64,000 bases of DNA from contig NZ_PTXL01000001.1 of assembly GCF_004343775.1 (NCBI RefSeq), forward strand, positions 124,001 to 188,000. The letters are read 5' to 3'. Below, one piece after another: positions 26,785 to 36,025 of this stretch; the first letter of the stretch is position 1; every line of letters begins with the position of its first letter. Origin of the DNA: Burkholderia sp. SRS-46 (lineage in GTDB: Bacteria; Pseudomonadota; Gammaproteobacteria; Burkholderiales; Burkholderiaceae). The notes under the pieces are model-generated. The model was not told where the DNA came from and made no database searches. It worked only from the letters and a program-made list of their open reading frames with translations. A program made the translations under genes and the position numbers.

Positions 26785-27473
26785 TGCAGTTTCTGCACAC
26801 CGTGTTCACGAATGAATTTCAGGCTATCGGGCGTGCCGATATCGAGGAACGGGCCGTCGTAGCGCGTCGCCACGAGGGATCGTTCCGAGATCAGCGTCGG
26901 GATGATGTCTTTTTCCATCGACAGCGGCGCGACGGGGAAGGTGCTCAGGTAACGCGTATGCAAACCGTAGACGCCCGCGCTGATCAGGCCGGGGCCGATC
27001 TTGCCTTTCTCTTCGACCGCGATCACCCGCTGGGTGTCGTCGATCTGGACGGCGCCGTAGCGCTCGCAGTCGTCGATCGGCGTGACGACGATCGACGGCG
27101 GCTGCGCGCTGGCGGCGGCGCGATACGCGCTGGCGTCCAGGTAGGTGTCGGCGTTCAGCGCGATGAATGCGCCTTCGTAGCGCAGCGTGCTGACGGCATG
27201 GAGCAGCGCGCCGCCCGTTCCCATCGCCGTGGGTTCGCGCACGATCGCGACCTGGCGCGCGGGGTCGGCCGGCAGGCTGGCAACGAACTGCTCCACCTGC
27301 TCGGACTGGTAGTGCGTGCAGAAGACGAGGTCCTTCAGGCCGGCTTGCGCGAGCTGCTCGACGACGTAGTAGAGAAACGGGCGTCCGTCGACGTCGGCGA
27401 CCGCCTTTTGCGACGCGCCGATTTCGCTTCGGAGGCGGGTGCCCAGCCCGCCGCAGAGGATCAGTGCTTTCAT
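26781..27473 (-). CDS. hddC: Sugar-1-phosphate nucleotidyltransferase, HddC-like (heptose-1-P guanylyltransferase)
   Basis: 230 aa of the RmlA/GlmU nucleotidyltransferase family. It opens with KALILCGGLGTRLRSEIG, has the conserved lysine region in SQKAVADVDGRPFL and the metal aspartate in ALNADTYLD (near residue 108). The short length and LGTRLRS are typical of HddC/WcbM, which makes GDP-D-glycero-alpha-D-manno-heptose. Nucleotide specificity cannot be read from the sequence, so other sugar-1-phosphates remain possible. It overlaps the epimerase upstream and the CBS-kinase downstream by four bases each, a tight translational cassette. Confidence 0.75.
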   Translation of the reverse strand: MKALILCGGLGTRLRSEIGASQKAVADVDGRPFLYYVVEQLAQAGLKDLVFCTHYQSEQVEQFVASLPADPARQVAIVREPTAMGTGGALLHAVSTLRYEGAFIALNADTYLDASAYRAAASAQPPSIVVTPIDDCERYGAVQIDDTQRVIAVEEKGKIGPGLISAGVYGLHTRYLSTFPVAPLSMEKDIIPTLISERSLVATRYDGPFLDIGTPDSLKFIREHGVQKLQ

Positions 27474-28543
27474 GTTTGTGCGGGTGCCAAGAGAGCGGTG
27501 TTTTGAATCGCGAGCGGCAGCGGGGTCCAGACGTCGAGCCCGAGCTGTTCGCGAACGCGGTCGATCGACGGCACGTAACGGTTTCCGGCGCCCGGGCCGG
27601 TGGCCGCGCCCTCGATGACGACCGTCTTCGACGGCGCCAGCGTGGCGATCACCGTGCGCGCCAGCTCGCCGATCGTGACTTCGGCATCCGAACCGACGTT
27701 GTAGATCTCCCGGTTGCCGCCCTTGAGCAGCAGTCGCATCAGCCATCCCACCAGGTCGGCCGCATACAGGTAAGAGCGCACGCCCTTGCCGTCGCCGCGG
27801 ATGACGATCCGGTCCTGCGTCAGCGCGTCGCGAATGAAGTTGCCGATCGCGAAATGGCCGTCGAGCGGCAGGCCGGCGCCGACGAACGCGAAGCATCGCG
27901 CCGAGACGACCTCGCACGACGTTTCGTGCGCATGGATCGCGCCGAGCAGCTCCATGACGCGCTTGCCTTCGCCATACGCGGCGCCGATGTCCATCGTCGA
28001 CGGCGCCGTGCGCGACGTCTCGACGAGGCGCGGCACGTCGAGCGCCTGGCCGCCGTAGGCGCCGCCCGAGCTGACGAGCAGCACGCGCTGCGCGCCGCAC
28101 GCCTTCGCGCAGTCGAGGATGCGACGGGTGCCGCCGACGATCGACTCCAGCAGCACGCGCGGCGAGCGGCCGGCCTCCGCGGACGTGTCGGTCGCCGCGT
28201 GGATCACGTAGTCGACCGGCTCCGCGGGAAATTCGAAGTCCCGAATGTCGCCCGTGACCCAGTGCAGCCACTCGGCATTGGCGATCCATGCATGCTTCTG
28301 CTCGAACCGGGCCGGGTTGCGGGAAATGGCGAGCACGCGGAAGCGCTGCTTGCCGGCGTCGTGCAGCCACGAGAAATACGCGAGCATCCACATGCCGAAG
28401 AACCCGGTCGCACCCGACACGAGGATCGTCTTGCCATCGAATTCGCGGGAATCGATGTGTGCGGCCAGCCGTTCGAAATCGCTGCGCGCGATCTCGATGA
28501 ACGGCTGGCGGTGCCCGGCGCGCGCGTCAGCGAGCGAGGCCAT
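27470..28543 (-). CDS. NAD-dependent sugar-nucleotide epimerase/reductase
   Basis: 357-aa extended SDR. The cofactor loop SGATGFFGMWMLAYF lies near residues 43-57, HAATDTS follows the fourth strand, LVSSGGAYG carries the catalytic Ser, and AYGEGKRVMELL is the Y-x3-K. It lies two bases after rfbH, so it may act on the CDP-4-keto-3,6-dideoxy sugar. Candidates are a CDP-abequose/paratose synthase-type 4-ketoreductase or a YerF-type reductase of a two-carbon branch. An action on the GDP-heptose made by the next genes is the main alternative. Substrate unresolved. Confidence 0.7.
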   Translation of the reverse strand: MASLADARAGHRQPFIEIARSDFERLAAHIDSREFDGKTILVSGATGFFGMWMLAYFSWLHDAGKQRFRVLAISRNPARFEQKHAWIANAEWLHWVTGDIRDFEFPAEPVDYVIHAATDTSAEAGRSPRVLLESIVGGTRRILDCAKACGAQRVLLVSSGGAYGGQALDVPRLVETSRTAPSTMDIGAAYGEGKRVMELLGAIHAHETSCEVVSARCFAFVGAGLPLDGHFAIGNFIRDALTQDRIVIRGDGKGVRSYLYAADLVGWLMRLLLKGGNREIYNVGSDAEVTIGELARTVIATLAPSKTVVIEGAATGPGAGNRYVPSIDRVREQLGLDVWTPLPLAIQNTALLAPAQT

Positions 28544-28545
28544 GA

Positions 28546-29889
28546 TCAGAACCCGATGCCGAGATAGTTTTCGAGCTTGGTCGCGACGTAGTCCAGGTGC
28601 TCGGTCGTCAGGCCCGGGTAGATGCCCAGCCAGAACGTCTGGTTCATCACGATGTCGCTGTTGGTCAGCTCGCCGACGACGCGATAGTTGCGCCCGATCA
28701 TGTACGGCTGGCGCGTCAGGTTGCCGGCGAACAGCAGGCGCGTGCCGATGCGGTTCTGGTCGAGGTACGTCAGCAGCTCGACGCGGCTCACCGGCGCGTT
28801 GTCCTTCAGCGTGATCGGGAAGCCGAACCACGACGGATCGGAGTTCGGGGTCGCTTCCGGCAGCAGCAGGAACTCCTCGCATGCGGCGAGGCGCGACTTC
28901 AGGAAGTCGAAGTTCGCGCGGCGCTTCGCGACGAATTCGTCGATGCGGTCGATCTGCGCGAGCGCGCAGGCGGCCTGCATGTCGGTGATCTTCAGGTTGT
29001 AGCCGAGGTGCGAATACGTGTACTTGTGATCGTAGCCTTCGGGCAGGTTGCCGAGCTTCCAGCAGAAGCGCTTGTTGCAGGTGTTGTCCTTGCCCGGCGG
29101 GCAGTAGCAGTCACGGCCCCAGTCGCGGAACGACTCGGCGATCAGCTTGAGCTCCGGGTTGTTCGTGAACACGGCGCCGCCTTCGCCCATCGTGATGTGG
29201 TGGGCCGGGTAGAAGCTGAGCGTGCCGATGTCGCCGAACGTGCCGACGTTCTTGCCGTCGTAGGTCGCGCCGAGCGCGTCGCAGCAGTCTTCGATCAGCC
29301 ACAGGTTGTGGCGCTCGCACAGTGCCTTGATGGTGCCGAGGTTGTACGGGTTGCCGAGCGTGTGCGCCAGCATGATCGCCTTGGTCTTGCTGGTGATCGC
29401 GGCTTCGATGCGCGAGGCGTCGATGTTGTACGTGCCGAGTTCGACGTCGACGAACACCGGAACCGCGCCGAACTGCAGGATCGGGTTCACGGTGGTCGGG
29501 AAGCCTGCCGCCACGCCGATCACTTCGTCGCCCGGCTGGATCGCGCGGTCGCCGAGCTTCGGCGACGTGAGCGTGCTGAAGGCAACCAGGTTTGCCGAGG
29601 AGCCCGAATTCACCGTCATCAGGTACTCGACGCCGATGTACTTGGCCAGGCGCTTCTCGAACTCGTCGTTGAAGCGGCCCGTCGTCAGCCAGCCGTCGAG
29701 CGATGCCTCGACCATGTTGCGCAGTTCGGGCGCGCCGATGACCTTGCCCGACGGCGGGATCGTCGTCTGACCCGGGACGAAGGGCTTGTCGGCGAAAGCG
29801 AGTGCGGCGTACTCGTCGACCAGCGCGGCGATTTTCCCGCGCAGCGCGTCCTGCGCCTGCTTTTGAGCGTCGATGATTTCAATAGCCAT
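28546..29889 (-). CDS. rfbH: CDP-4-keto-6-deoxy-D-glucose 3-dehydrase (E1, RfbH/DdhC)
   Basis: 447-aa PMP- and [2Fe-2S]-dependent dehydratase that removes the C3 hydroxyl from CDP-4-keto-6-deoxyglucose. It has the diagnostic replacement of the Schiff-base Lys by His ([12 protein letters not shown], His230). The cluster cysteines Cys261, Cys263, Cys271 and Cys276 keep the 2-8-5 spacing of characterised E1 enzymes. It follows rfbG by 26 bases. Its partner reductase E3 (RfbI/DdhD) is not in this window. Confidence 0.93.
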   Translation of the reverse strand: MAIEIIDAQKQAQDALRGKIAALVDEYAALAFADKPFVPGQTTIPPSGKVIGAPELRNMVEASLDGWLTTGRFNDEFEKRLAKYIGVEYLMTVNSGSSANLVAFSTLTSPKLGDRAIQPGDEVIGVAAGFPTTVNPILQFGAVPVFVDVELGTYNIDASRIEAAITSKTKAIMLAHTLGNPYNLGTIKALCERHNLWLIEDCCDALGATYDGKNVGTFGDIGTLSFYPAHHITMGEGGAVFTNNPELKLIAESFRDWGRDCYCPPGKDNTCNKRFCWKLGNLPEGYDHKYTYSHLGYNLKITDMQAACALAQIDRIDEFVAKRRANFDFLKSRLAACEEFLLLPEATPNSDPSWFGFPITLKDNAPVSRVELLTYLDQNRIGTRLLFAGNLTRQPYMIGRNYRVVGELTNSDIVMNQTFWLGIYPGLTTEHLDYVATKLENYLGIGF

Positions 29890-29915
29890 TTGGGAGACCT
29901 TTAGCAATTCCTGGT

Positions 29916-31013
29916 TTACTTTTTCGCCGCGCGTTGCGCAGCCTCTACATAGTCCTGAATCTGCGCGAGGCAGACCTGCTGCATGTCCTTGCCGGCCGTC
30001 AGCGCGCGCTGCCAGTCGACCGTCGCGCCGAGCGCCGTCGACAGGTTCCAGCTCGGGCGCCAGCCGAGGTATTGCTTCGCCTTCGAGCAATCCAGCTTGA
30101 GGAAGTGGGCTTCATGCGGCTGTTCCGCGCCATCCTGCTGCCAGCGCGCACCGTCGCCCCATTTCTCGATCGCGAGCTCGACGACCTCGCGCACGCTGCG
30201 GGCGTCGTCGTCGCCGGGGCCGAAGTTCCAGCCGCCATTGAACGTCGCACCTTGTTCCGCGAGCGCCTGCGCCAGCACGAGATAGCCCGACACGGGCTCC
30301 AGGACGTGCTGCCAGGGGCGCACGGCGCCGGGGCTGCGAATCATCAGCGGCACGCCTTTCTGGAACGCCGCGATCGCGTCCGGCACGAGCCGGTCGGCCG
30401 ACCAGTCGCCACCGCCGATCACGTTGCCCGCGCGCCCCGAGGCCACGGCGACGCCGTGCTCGGCATAGCGCGCGGTGGGGAAGAACGACTGCCGGTAGGC
30501 CGACGTGACGAGTTCCGCGCAACCCTTGCTGTTGCTGTACGGGTCGTAGCCGCCCATCGGTTCGTCTTCGCGGTAGCCCCAGGGCCACTCGTTGTTCTGG
30601 TAGCACTTGTCGGAGGTCACCATGACCGCGGCGCGCACGCCCTTGCACTGGCGGATCGCGTCGAGCACGTGCACGGTGCCCATCACGTTGGTCGCGTAGG
30701 TCTCGACCGGCTCCGCATACGAGTAGCGCACGAGTGCCTGGGCCGCCATGTGGATCACGATGTCCGGGCGGAACGCGACCATCGCGGCGGTGAGGGTCTC
30801 GCGGTCGCAGATGTCGGCAAAGTGGTTTTCCTCGAGCACCGCGCCGACGTTGGCGACCTCGAAGAGGTTCGGCTGGGTGTTCGGAGGCAGCGCATAGCCT
30901 GCCACCTTCGCGCCCATCGAGGCCAGCCAGAGCGACATCCAGCCGCCCTTGAAACCGGTATGCCCGGTCAGGAAAACGCGCTTGCCTTGCCAGAAGGCCG
31001 GATTCACCTGCAT
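29916..31013 (-). CDS. rfbG: CDP-glucose 4,6-dehydratase RfbG
   Basis: 365-aa extended SDR converting CDP-glucose to CDP-4-keto-6-deoxy-D-glucose. The [14 protein letters not shown] cofactor loop (residues 17-30) with Lys-Gly-Gly is characteristic of Rfb[10 protein letters not shown] carries the catalytic region, YSNSKG is the Y-x3-K, and [18 protein letters not shown] is conserved in the family. The gene is two bases downstream of rfbF and upstream of rfbH, the usual CDP-3,6-dideoxyhexose order. Confidence 0.94.
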   Translation of the reverse strand: MQVNPAFWQGKRVFLTGHTGFKGGWMSLWLASMGAKVAGYALPPNTQPNLFEVANVGAVLEENHFADICDRETLTAAMVAFRPDIVIHMAAQALVRYSYAEPVETYATNVMGTVHVLDAIRQCKGVRAAVMVTSDKCYQNNEWPWGYREDEPMGGYDPYSNSKGCAELVTSAYRQSFFPTARYAEHGVAVASGRAGNVIGGGDWSADRLVPDAIAAFQKGVPLMIRSPGAVRPWQHVLEPVSGYLVLAQALAEQGATFNGGWNFGPGDDDARSVREVVELAIEKWGDGARWQQDGAEQPHEAHFLKLDCSKAKQYLGWRPSWNLSTALGATVDWQRALTAGKDMQQVCLAQIQDYVEAAQRAAKK

Positions 31014-31015
31014 CG

Positions 31016-31783
31016 TCACTCCCAGGTTTTCCAAGGAGCCTGACCTGCCTTCCAGAGCTCTTCGAGATGGGACTTGTCGCGCAGCGTGTCCATCGGTTGC
31101 CAGAAGCCGTGGTGGAACCAGGACTGCAGCTGGCCGGTACGCGCGAGCGTCTCGAGCGGCTGGCGCTCCCACAGCGTTTCGTCGCCTTCGATCAGGTCGA
31201 TCACGGACGGGTTCAGCACGAAGAAGCCGCCGTTGATCCAGCCGCCGTCGCCGGTCGGCTTTTCCATGAACGATTTCACCTGGGTGCCGTCCAGTTCGAG
31301 CGCGCCGAAGCGGCCCGGCGGCTGGACGGCCGTCATCGTTGCCTGCTTGCCGTGTTCGCGGTGGAACTTGAGCAACTCGGTCACGTTGATCGAGCCGACG
31401 CCATCGCCATACGTCATGCAGAAATCGCCGTCGATGTAATCCCGCACGCGGCGCAGGCGGCCGCCGGTCTGCGTGGTCTCGCCGGTGTCGACCAGCGTGA
31501 CGCGCCACGGTTCGGCCTTCTTCTGATGGACTTCGATCTGGTTCTTGCCCAGATCGATCGTGACATCCGACATGTGCAGGAAATAATTGGCGAAGTATTC
31601 CTTGATCAGATATCCTTTGTATCCACAACAGACGATAAAGTCGGTCAGGCCATGCGCGGCATAGATCTTCATGATGTGCCACAGAATGGGCTTGCCACCG
31701 ATCTCCACCATCGGCTTCGGTCGGACGGAAGTTTCCTCCGAGATTCGGGTACCGAGACCACCTGCAAGCAATACAACTTTCAT
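31016..31783 (-). CDS. rfbF: Glucose-1-phosphate cytidylyltransferase RfbF
   Basis: 255 aa. Forms CDP-glucose. Diagnostic segments are [37 protein letters not shown] at the N-terminus (first 39 residues), [20 protein letters not shown] near residue 112, and [13 protein letters not shown] with the metal-binding Asp near 133. It begins the rfbFGH cassette after a gene-free gap of about 410 bases. Confidence 0.95.
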   Translation of the reverse strand: MKVVLLAGGLGTRISEETSVRPKPMVEIGGKPILWHIMKIYAAHGLTDFIVCCGYKGYLIKEYFANYFLHMSDVTIDLGKNQIEVHQKKAEPWRVTLVDTGETTQTGGRLRRVRDYIDGDFCMTYGDGVGSINVTELLKFHREHGKQATMTAVQPPGRFGALELDGTQVKSFMEKPTGDGGWINGGFFVLNPSVIDLIEGDETLWERQPLETLARTGQLQSWFHHGFWQPMDTLRDKSHLEELWKAGQAPWKTWE

Positions 31784-32194
31784 CTAAGCCTAGCTCCTTC
31801 GGAATTAGTGATTGGATAATCCCGTTGTTCAATACGTGCGCATCGCCTCGGGCATGTGCCGGTTGCGGCGGCGGGCGATTTCGGATCCGGGAATTCCGTC
31901 GTGTTCGAACAGGTGTTAAAGCTTGCGTCTTCTATGCCGGCGCTGCGGGATTTGCGGGGACATGCTTGCCGGACGATTCGACAGGTGCGGCACGAGCGGG
32001 CCCATCCGGGCCGGGGCAGCATGATATCCGCGCGTTCTGCATGGGCGAGGGATGCTCAGCAACCATCGGGGCGTCCGACATGCCCCGATGAAACGTTCCG
32101 TCGAACCGGATTCCGGTATCAGTCTTTCAGCGTCGCAATAATACCGCACCGGCCGAGCGGCCGCGAAGCGTTTCCGGTCGAAACGGCCGCACGC
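31784..32194. other. Intergenic gap between rfbF and gmhA
   Basis: 411 bases without a supportable gene, read as the leader of rfbF on the minus strand. Some AT-rich stretches near rfbF could hold a promoter, but no pair of -35/-10 boxes stands out. No repeat or mobile-element remnant recognised. It divides the minus-strand cargo into an upstream heptose/glycosyltransferase part and a downstream CDP-sugar part. Confidence 0.4.
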
Positions 32195-32809
32195 TCAGTC
32201 TTCCAGCGGAAACAGTGCCAGCTCGACCGACTCGCAGATGCTGTGCGCGAGCACGATGTGGAGTTCCTGGATCGTGCTGGTGCGGCTGCCCGGGGCGATC
32301 AGCGCGTAGTCGGCGAGCTCGGCAGCGGGGCCACCGCCGAACCCGGTGAACACGATCGACTTCACGCCGGCCTGCTTGCAGACTTGCAGCGCAGCCAGCA
32401 CGTTCTTCGATTTGCCGGAGGTCGTGATGCCCAGGAAGACGTCGTTCGGCCGGAGTTTCGCGATCAGTTGACGCGAGAAGACATGCTCGTAGCCGTAGTC
32501 GTTGCCGATGGCGGTGAGGATCGAGGTATCGGTCGTGAGGGCTTCGGCCGGCAGCGGGTTGCGATCGCGCGCCAGCTTGCTGACGAATTCGGCGACGAGA
32601 TGCTGCGAATCGGCTGCAGAACCCCCGTTGCCTGCCACGTAGAGCCGTCCGCCTGCCTTGTAGCAGTCGATCACGTGCGCGGTGGCGGCAGAGAAGACGT
32701 CGAGCAGCCTGGCGTCGTTGAGCAGCGTTTCCTTCGCGCGCAGCGATTCATTGACGTTCGTTCGCAGCGTTTCCGCTGGGCTGTGGGTCCTGATCATGAA
32801 TTTAGCCAT
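32195..32809 (-). CDS. gmhA: Phosphoheptose isomerase GmhA
   Basis: 204 aa (200 if the second Met is used). Converts sedoheptulose 7-phosphate to D-glycero-D-manno-heptose 7-phosphate. The SIS-domain signature is clear: GRLYVAGNGGSAADSQHLVAEFVSKL, ALTTDTSILTAIGNDYGYEHVFSRQL and GITTSGKSKNVLAAL, with the C-terminal metal/active-site EELH-like IQELHIVLAHSICE. Many Burkholderia carry another gmhA for core heptose. This copy sits in the O-antigen cargo with gmhB, hddA and hddC, so it likely feeds GDP-heptose. The gene looks less GC-rich than housekeeping genes. Confidence 0.92.
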   Translation of the reverse strand: MAKFMIRTHSPAETLRTNVNESLRAKETLLNDARLLDVFSAATAHVIDCYKAGGRLYVAGNGGSAADSQHLVAEFVSKLARDRNPLPAEALTTDTSILTAIGNDYGYEHVFSRQLIAKLRPNDVFLGITTSGKSKNVLAALQVCKQAGVKSIVFTGFGGGPAAELADYALIAPGSRTSTIQELHIVLAHSICESVELALFPLED

Positions 32810-32955
32810 CCTTGGGTTGCAGTAGTCTACTTGGTAAACGTTGGACGCGGTAGAGCTTGATACCGCTTCCGTCGGCGAATGTGTATCTGTTTGTCGTTTC
32901 TTGACGCTTATCTTGACCCTTACATTGTGTAGGGCGACAAAGGCCGCACGCCGGT

Positions 32956-33999
32956 TCAGGTCCTTCGAAGCATCAAGGACAACTGATGTATCGCGAAGTG
33001 CCAGCCGCGCACCAGTTCGCCGTTCCACACCCGGCCGACGAACACGGCACCCCATCCCCATACGATGCCGAGCGGTCGCGGCAGCGCGATGATCGGCGCG
33101 CAGAACATGAGGAACGCGCACTGCCGGCCGAATTGCGTCGCGAAGCGGCGGTAGGTGACGCGCGTATCGCCCTGTTTCGCGAGTCGCTGCCGCAGCAGGT
33201 TGAACGGGTAGTAGCTGATCAGCATCTTGGTGCCCAGGCGTTGCGCGGCGTCGCGCGGCAGCCCGTGCGCCTCGTAACTCTTCAGAATTCCGAAGAAATT
33301 TTCGACGAAGATCTCGGAGAAGTCGTAGCCGCCCGAATTTGCCCGCTTGCAGGCGAGCGTGTAGTCGAGCACGTAGCTGTTCAGCGTGCCGCGCAGCATC
33401 GCGCGCACGACGAGGTGAACCTGGACCAGGTTGCTGCCGCAGAACGCGCGTGCGTCGACGTCGGGGAGCAGGCGCCGGTTGATGATGCAGGCCGAAATGA
33501 ACGTGACGAGCGGCCCGACTTCGTACAGGAAATCCGAGACCTGCGCGAAGTCCAGCAGGCCGGTCTTGCCGGTCGGGCGCTCCTTCAGGAAATCGTGCTC
33601 GTAGCCGTAGGATTTGAGGCAGACGACGCCGCGTTCCGCCTGCTGCAGCATCGCGACGATTTCGCGAAGCTTGCCGGGAAGATAGAGGTCGTCGTCGCCG
33701 AGGATCTGCACGTAATCGCCGCGCGCTTCGTTGAAGCATTGCGCGATGTTCGCGTCGGAGCCGATGTTGGTCTCGTTGCGGATGTAGCGGATCGGCAGTC
33801 CCTTGGCGCGCAGCGTCTCGATGCTCGTCGCGGTGGCGTCGGCCGAGCAATTGTCCGACACGAGGATTTCGACCGTGCCGTTCTCGACCAGGTCCGCATC
33901 GGCGAGAAACTGGGACAAGCACAATTCGAGGTACCCGGCGCGATTGAATGTCGGGATCGCGATGCTCAGAAGCGGGTGTGTCAGGTTGCGGCCATCCAT
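32956..33999 (-). CDS. Family 2 glycosyltransferase
   Basis: 347 aa. GT-A fold start LSIAIPTFNRAGYLELCLSQFL, the second nucleotide-binding stretch EILVSDNCSADAT and the metal motif ILGDDDLYLPGKL (DxD, near residue 95). A hydrophobic patch near residues 295-320 suggests inner-membrane association, as usual for O-antigen glycosyltransferases. It lies between gmhB and gmhA, which hints at heptose transfer, but donor and acceptor are unknown. Start: the ATG giving MDGRNLTHPLLSIAIP. Confidence 0.8.
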   Translation of the reverse strand: MDGRNLTHPLLSIAIPTFNRAGYLELCLSQFLADADLVENGTVEILVSDNCSADATATSIETLRAKGLPIRYIRNETNIGSDANIAQCFNEARGDYVQILGDDDLYLPGKLREIVAMLQQAERGVVCLKSYGYEHDFLKERPTGKTGLLDFAQVSDFLYEVGPLVTFISACIINRRLLPDVDARAFCGSNLVQVHLVVRAMLRGTLNSYVLDYTLACKRANSGGYDFSEIFVENFFGILKSYEAHGLPRDAAQRLGTKMLISYYPFNLLRQRLAKQGDTRVTYRRFATQFGRQCAFLMFCAPIIALPRPLGIVWGWGAVFVGRVWNGELVRGWHFAIHQLSLMLRRT

Positions 34000-34076
34000 G
34001 CTGGTGTCGATCGATCTCTCAGGCAATTTTGTTCGGGGTGCACATCGGTGCGACGCGTGACGGAAGTCGACGCCGC

Positions 34077-34616
34077 TCAATTGCCGGAGCGCAGGTATGC
34101 AATGGCGTCGGCGGGCGACGTCAGCTTGATTCCCGGTTGGTAATCCGGTTCGTCGCCGACGTAGAGCAGCGTGCCGACACCGGCTTGCCGTCCGGCTTCC
34201 ATGTCGGATTGCTTGTCGCCGACGAAGATCGACCGCGCGAGGTCGATATCGTAGTCGCGGGCGGCCTGCAGCAGCATGCCGGGCGCGGGCTTGCGGCATT
34301 CGCACGACTGGCGGTATTCGCCGACGCCGTGTTCAGGATGATGCGGGCAGAAGTACGTGTGCTCGATCGCGCCGCCCGTTTCGGCGAAGCGCTCGCCGAT
34401 CCAGTTCATCAGGTCGTGGAACGCGCGCTCGGTGTAGTAGCCGCGGCCGATCCCCGCCTGATTCGTGATGATGAAGATCTTGTAGCCGGACCGGGTGGCC
34501 GCGGCCGCGAGGTCGAAGATCCCGTCGACGAAGCGGATCTGCTCGGGACGGTGTGCGTAACCGGTGTCGACGTTGATGACGCCGTCTCGATCGAGAAATA
34601 AGGCCTGTATGCTCAT
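34077..34616 (-). CDS. gmhB: D-glycero-D-manno-heptose 1,7-bisphosphate 7-phosphatase GmhB
   Basis: 179-aa HAD-superfamily histidinol-phosphatase-like enzyme. The DxD nucleophile motif is ALFLDRDGVINVDTGY (residues about 5-20). A zinc-binding loop reads CPHHPEHGVGEYRQSCECRKP (near 92-112), diagnostic of GmhB. The motif III/IV region IFVGDKQSDMEAG completes the active site. With gmhA, hddA and hddC it gives GDP-D,D-heptose. The start is supported by its position 57 bases after the acyltransferase stop. Confidence 0.93.
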   Translation of the reverse strand: MSIQALFLDRDGVINVDTGYAHRPEQIRFVDGIFDLAAAATRSGYKIFIITNQAGIGRGYYTERAFHDLMNWIGERFAETGGAIEHTYFCPHHPEHGVGEYRQSCECRKPAPGMLLQAARDYDIDLARSIFVGDKQSDMEAGRQAGVGTLLYVGDEPDYQPGIKLTSPADAIAYLRSGN

Positions 34617-34673
34617 TGCAATCGTGCGTCGTACTGATGGAGTGGCGTGCGCGTCGCGGCGACGCGCGTGGCG

Positions 34674-35780
34674 TCAGCTGCTGGTTCCCGGCTCGCTGAT
34701 CCGGGTCGTGCGCAGGTCCGGCCGGCCGAAGCGCGCACGGGACAGGATGAATTTGCGCAGCGGCAGCTCGACGAGCTTGTAGAAGAGGATCGAGACGACG
34801 ACGCTTGCCGCGAGGAACACGCCCGTGAGGATGATCGCGTGCGTCTGGATCTTCAATACCCTTACGGCGCCGACCATCACGCCGAGCAGCAGCGCATGCG
34901 TCATGTACAGCGAGAACGAGGCTTCCCCGACGAGCTGCAGCAGCCGATGCGTGAGCACCGAGGATTTCTCCTCGATGTCGTCGCTGGCGCCGCTGACGAT
35001 GAACAGCAGGAAGGCCGGCACGCACAGGCTGACCATGGCGACCGGATTGCGATGGTCGTTGCCGAACACGTAGATGGCGATCGGCACGAACGCTGCCAGC
35101 TTGAGCAGCGGGCCCGCGCTGATCTTGGTGCCACGCTGCAGCAGGCGCGCGGCGACGATGCCGTAGATGAATTCGGGCAGGCGTGCGACCGGGTGGTACA
35201 CCATGAAATCCAGGATCCGGTCTGCGTGGAGCGCGGCGCTGCCGACGCCGATGCACGTCGTCAGCAGATAGAGGGTCGCGGCGACGTTCACGAGCGTCGC
35301 GGTTCGGGCCTTCGCGGACCATTTGAGCAGGGCCGGCGCACAGAGGTAGAAACCGAATTCGGCGCTCAGCGACCACGACACGCCGTTCCATGCCTGGCGG
35401 ACATTCGGGTGACCCGGCAGCCAGTCGTGCACGAGGAACAGCTGCGCGATCGTGCCTGCGGGGTTGCCCACGATGCCGGCGAGCGGGGAGCCGATCAACC
35501 AGAATGCCGTGAGCGACAGCGCGAGCGTGATGATGTGCAGCGGATAAATGCGGGCGACCCGGTGTACGTAAAACTCGCTGGTCGGCCGCTCGGGGGACCA
35601 GGACCATGCGAGCACGAAACCGGACAGGATGTAAAAATACGCGACGCCGAGCCAGCCGACATTGCCGACCGGCGTCAGGATGCCGCCCCATGCCAGACAG
35701 GCATGATGAACGGCAACCATGAGGGCGGCGATTCCGCGGCCTGAGGTCAGCGAAGGAAGCCTTTGGTAAGTTTTGCTCAT
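34674..35780 (-). CDS. Acyltransferase family 3 (OafA-like) membrane protein
   Basis: 368-aa polytopic inner-membrane acyltransferase with about ten hydrophobic segments. The N-terminal pattern LTSGRGIAALMVAVHHACLAW holds the R-x10-H signature of the family, and the stretch SGFVLAWSWSPERPTSEFYVHRVARIYPLH is typical. It probably O-acylates (for example acetylates) the O-antigen or a precursor. First gene of the minus-strand cargo block, reading away from the divergent sulfotransferase. A perfect 18-base palindrome lies 76 bases upstream of its start. Confidence 0.87.
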   Translation of the reverse strand: MSKTYQRLPSLTSGRGIAALMVAVHHACLAWGGILTPVGNVGWLGVAYFYILSGFVLAWSWSPERPTSEFYVHRVARIYPLHIITLALSLTAFWLIGSPLAGIVGNPAGTIAQLFLVHDWLPGHPNVRQAWNGVSWSLSAEFGFYLCAPALLKWSAKARTATLVNVAATLYLLTTCIGVGSAALHADRILDFMVYHPVARLPEFIYGIVAARLLQRGTKISAGPLLKLAAFVPIAIYVFGNDHRNPVAMVSLCVPAFLLFIVSGASDDIEEKSSVLTHRLLQLVGEASFSLYMTHALLLGVMVGAVRVLKIQTHAIILTGVFLAASVVVSILFYKLVELPLRKFILSRARFGRPDLRTTRISEPGTSS

Positions 35781-35855
35781 ATCGTCATTTCAACAACAGT
35801 GGTCGGCGTCGACCCGGACCGGCTGTCGGGAACGGGGAGTGGGGGCATTCAGATA

Positions 35856-35873
35856 TTACAATTGCAATTGTAA
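35856..35873. promoter_or_regulatory. Perfect 18-base palindrome in a divergent promoter region
   Basis: TTACAATTGCAATTGTAA reads identically on both strands, in an AT-rich island between the divergent acyltransferase and sulfotransferase genes. Its size and symmetry suit a dimeric regulator's operator. On the minus strand it abuts a TAATAT that could act as a -10. The regulator is unknown. Confidence 0.45.
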
Positions 35874-36025
35874 GGTTTGGATCGTGCGCCCGGCCGGCCG
35901 ATAGTCTAGCAAGGCTGCCTCGCGAAGGCACCTTCGATCTTTGCGGGTCGGGTCGTTTGAGCGGGCGGCGGCGGCTATTTTTGTTTTCGAGAGTATTCAG
36001 TAATGGGAAATTGGGAGAGACGGTC

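Noticed and set aside
26781..27473. Interpretation of the nucleotidyltransferase as a NeuA-type CMP-sugar synthetase
   Set aside because: Its N-terminus is of the RmlA/HddC type (CGGLGTRLRS), not the NeuA pattern, so it does not supply the missing CMP-activation step.
31856..32860. Plus-strand frame covering the rfbF-gmhA gap and gmhA
   Set aside because: Most of it is the antisense of gmhA; the part in the gap has no protein-like features.
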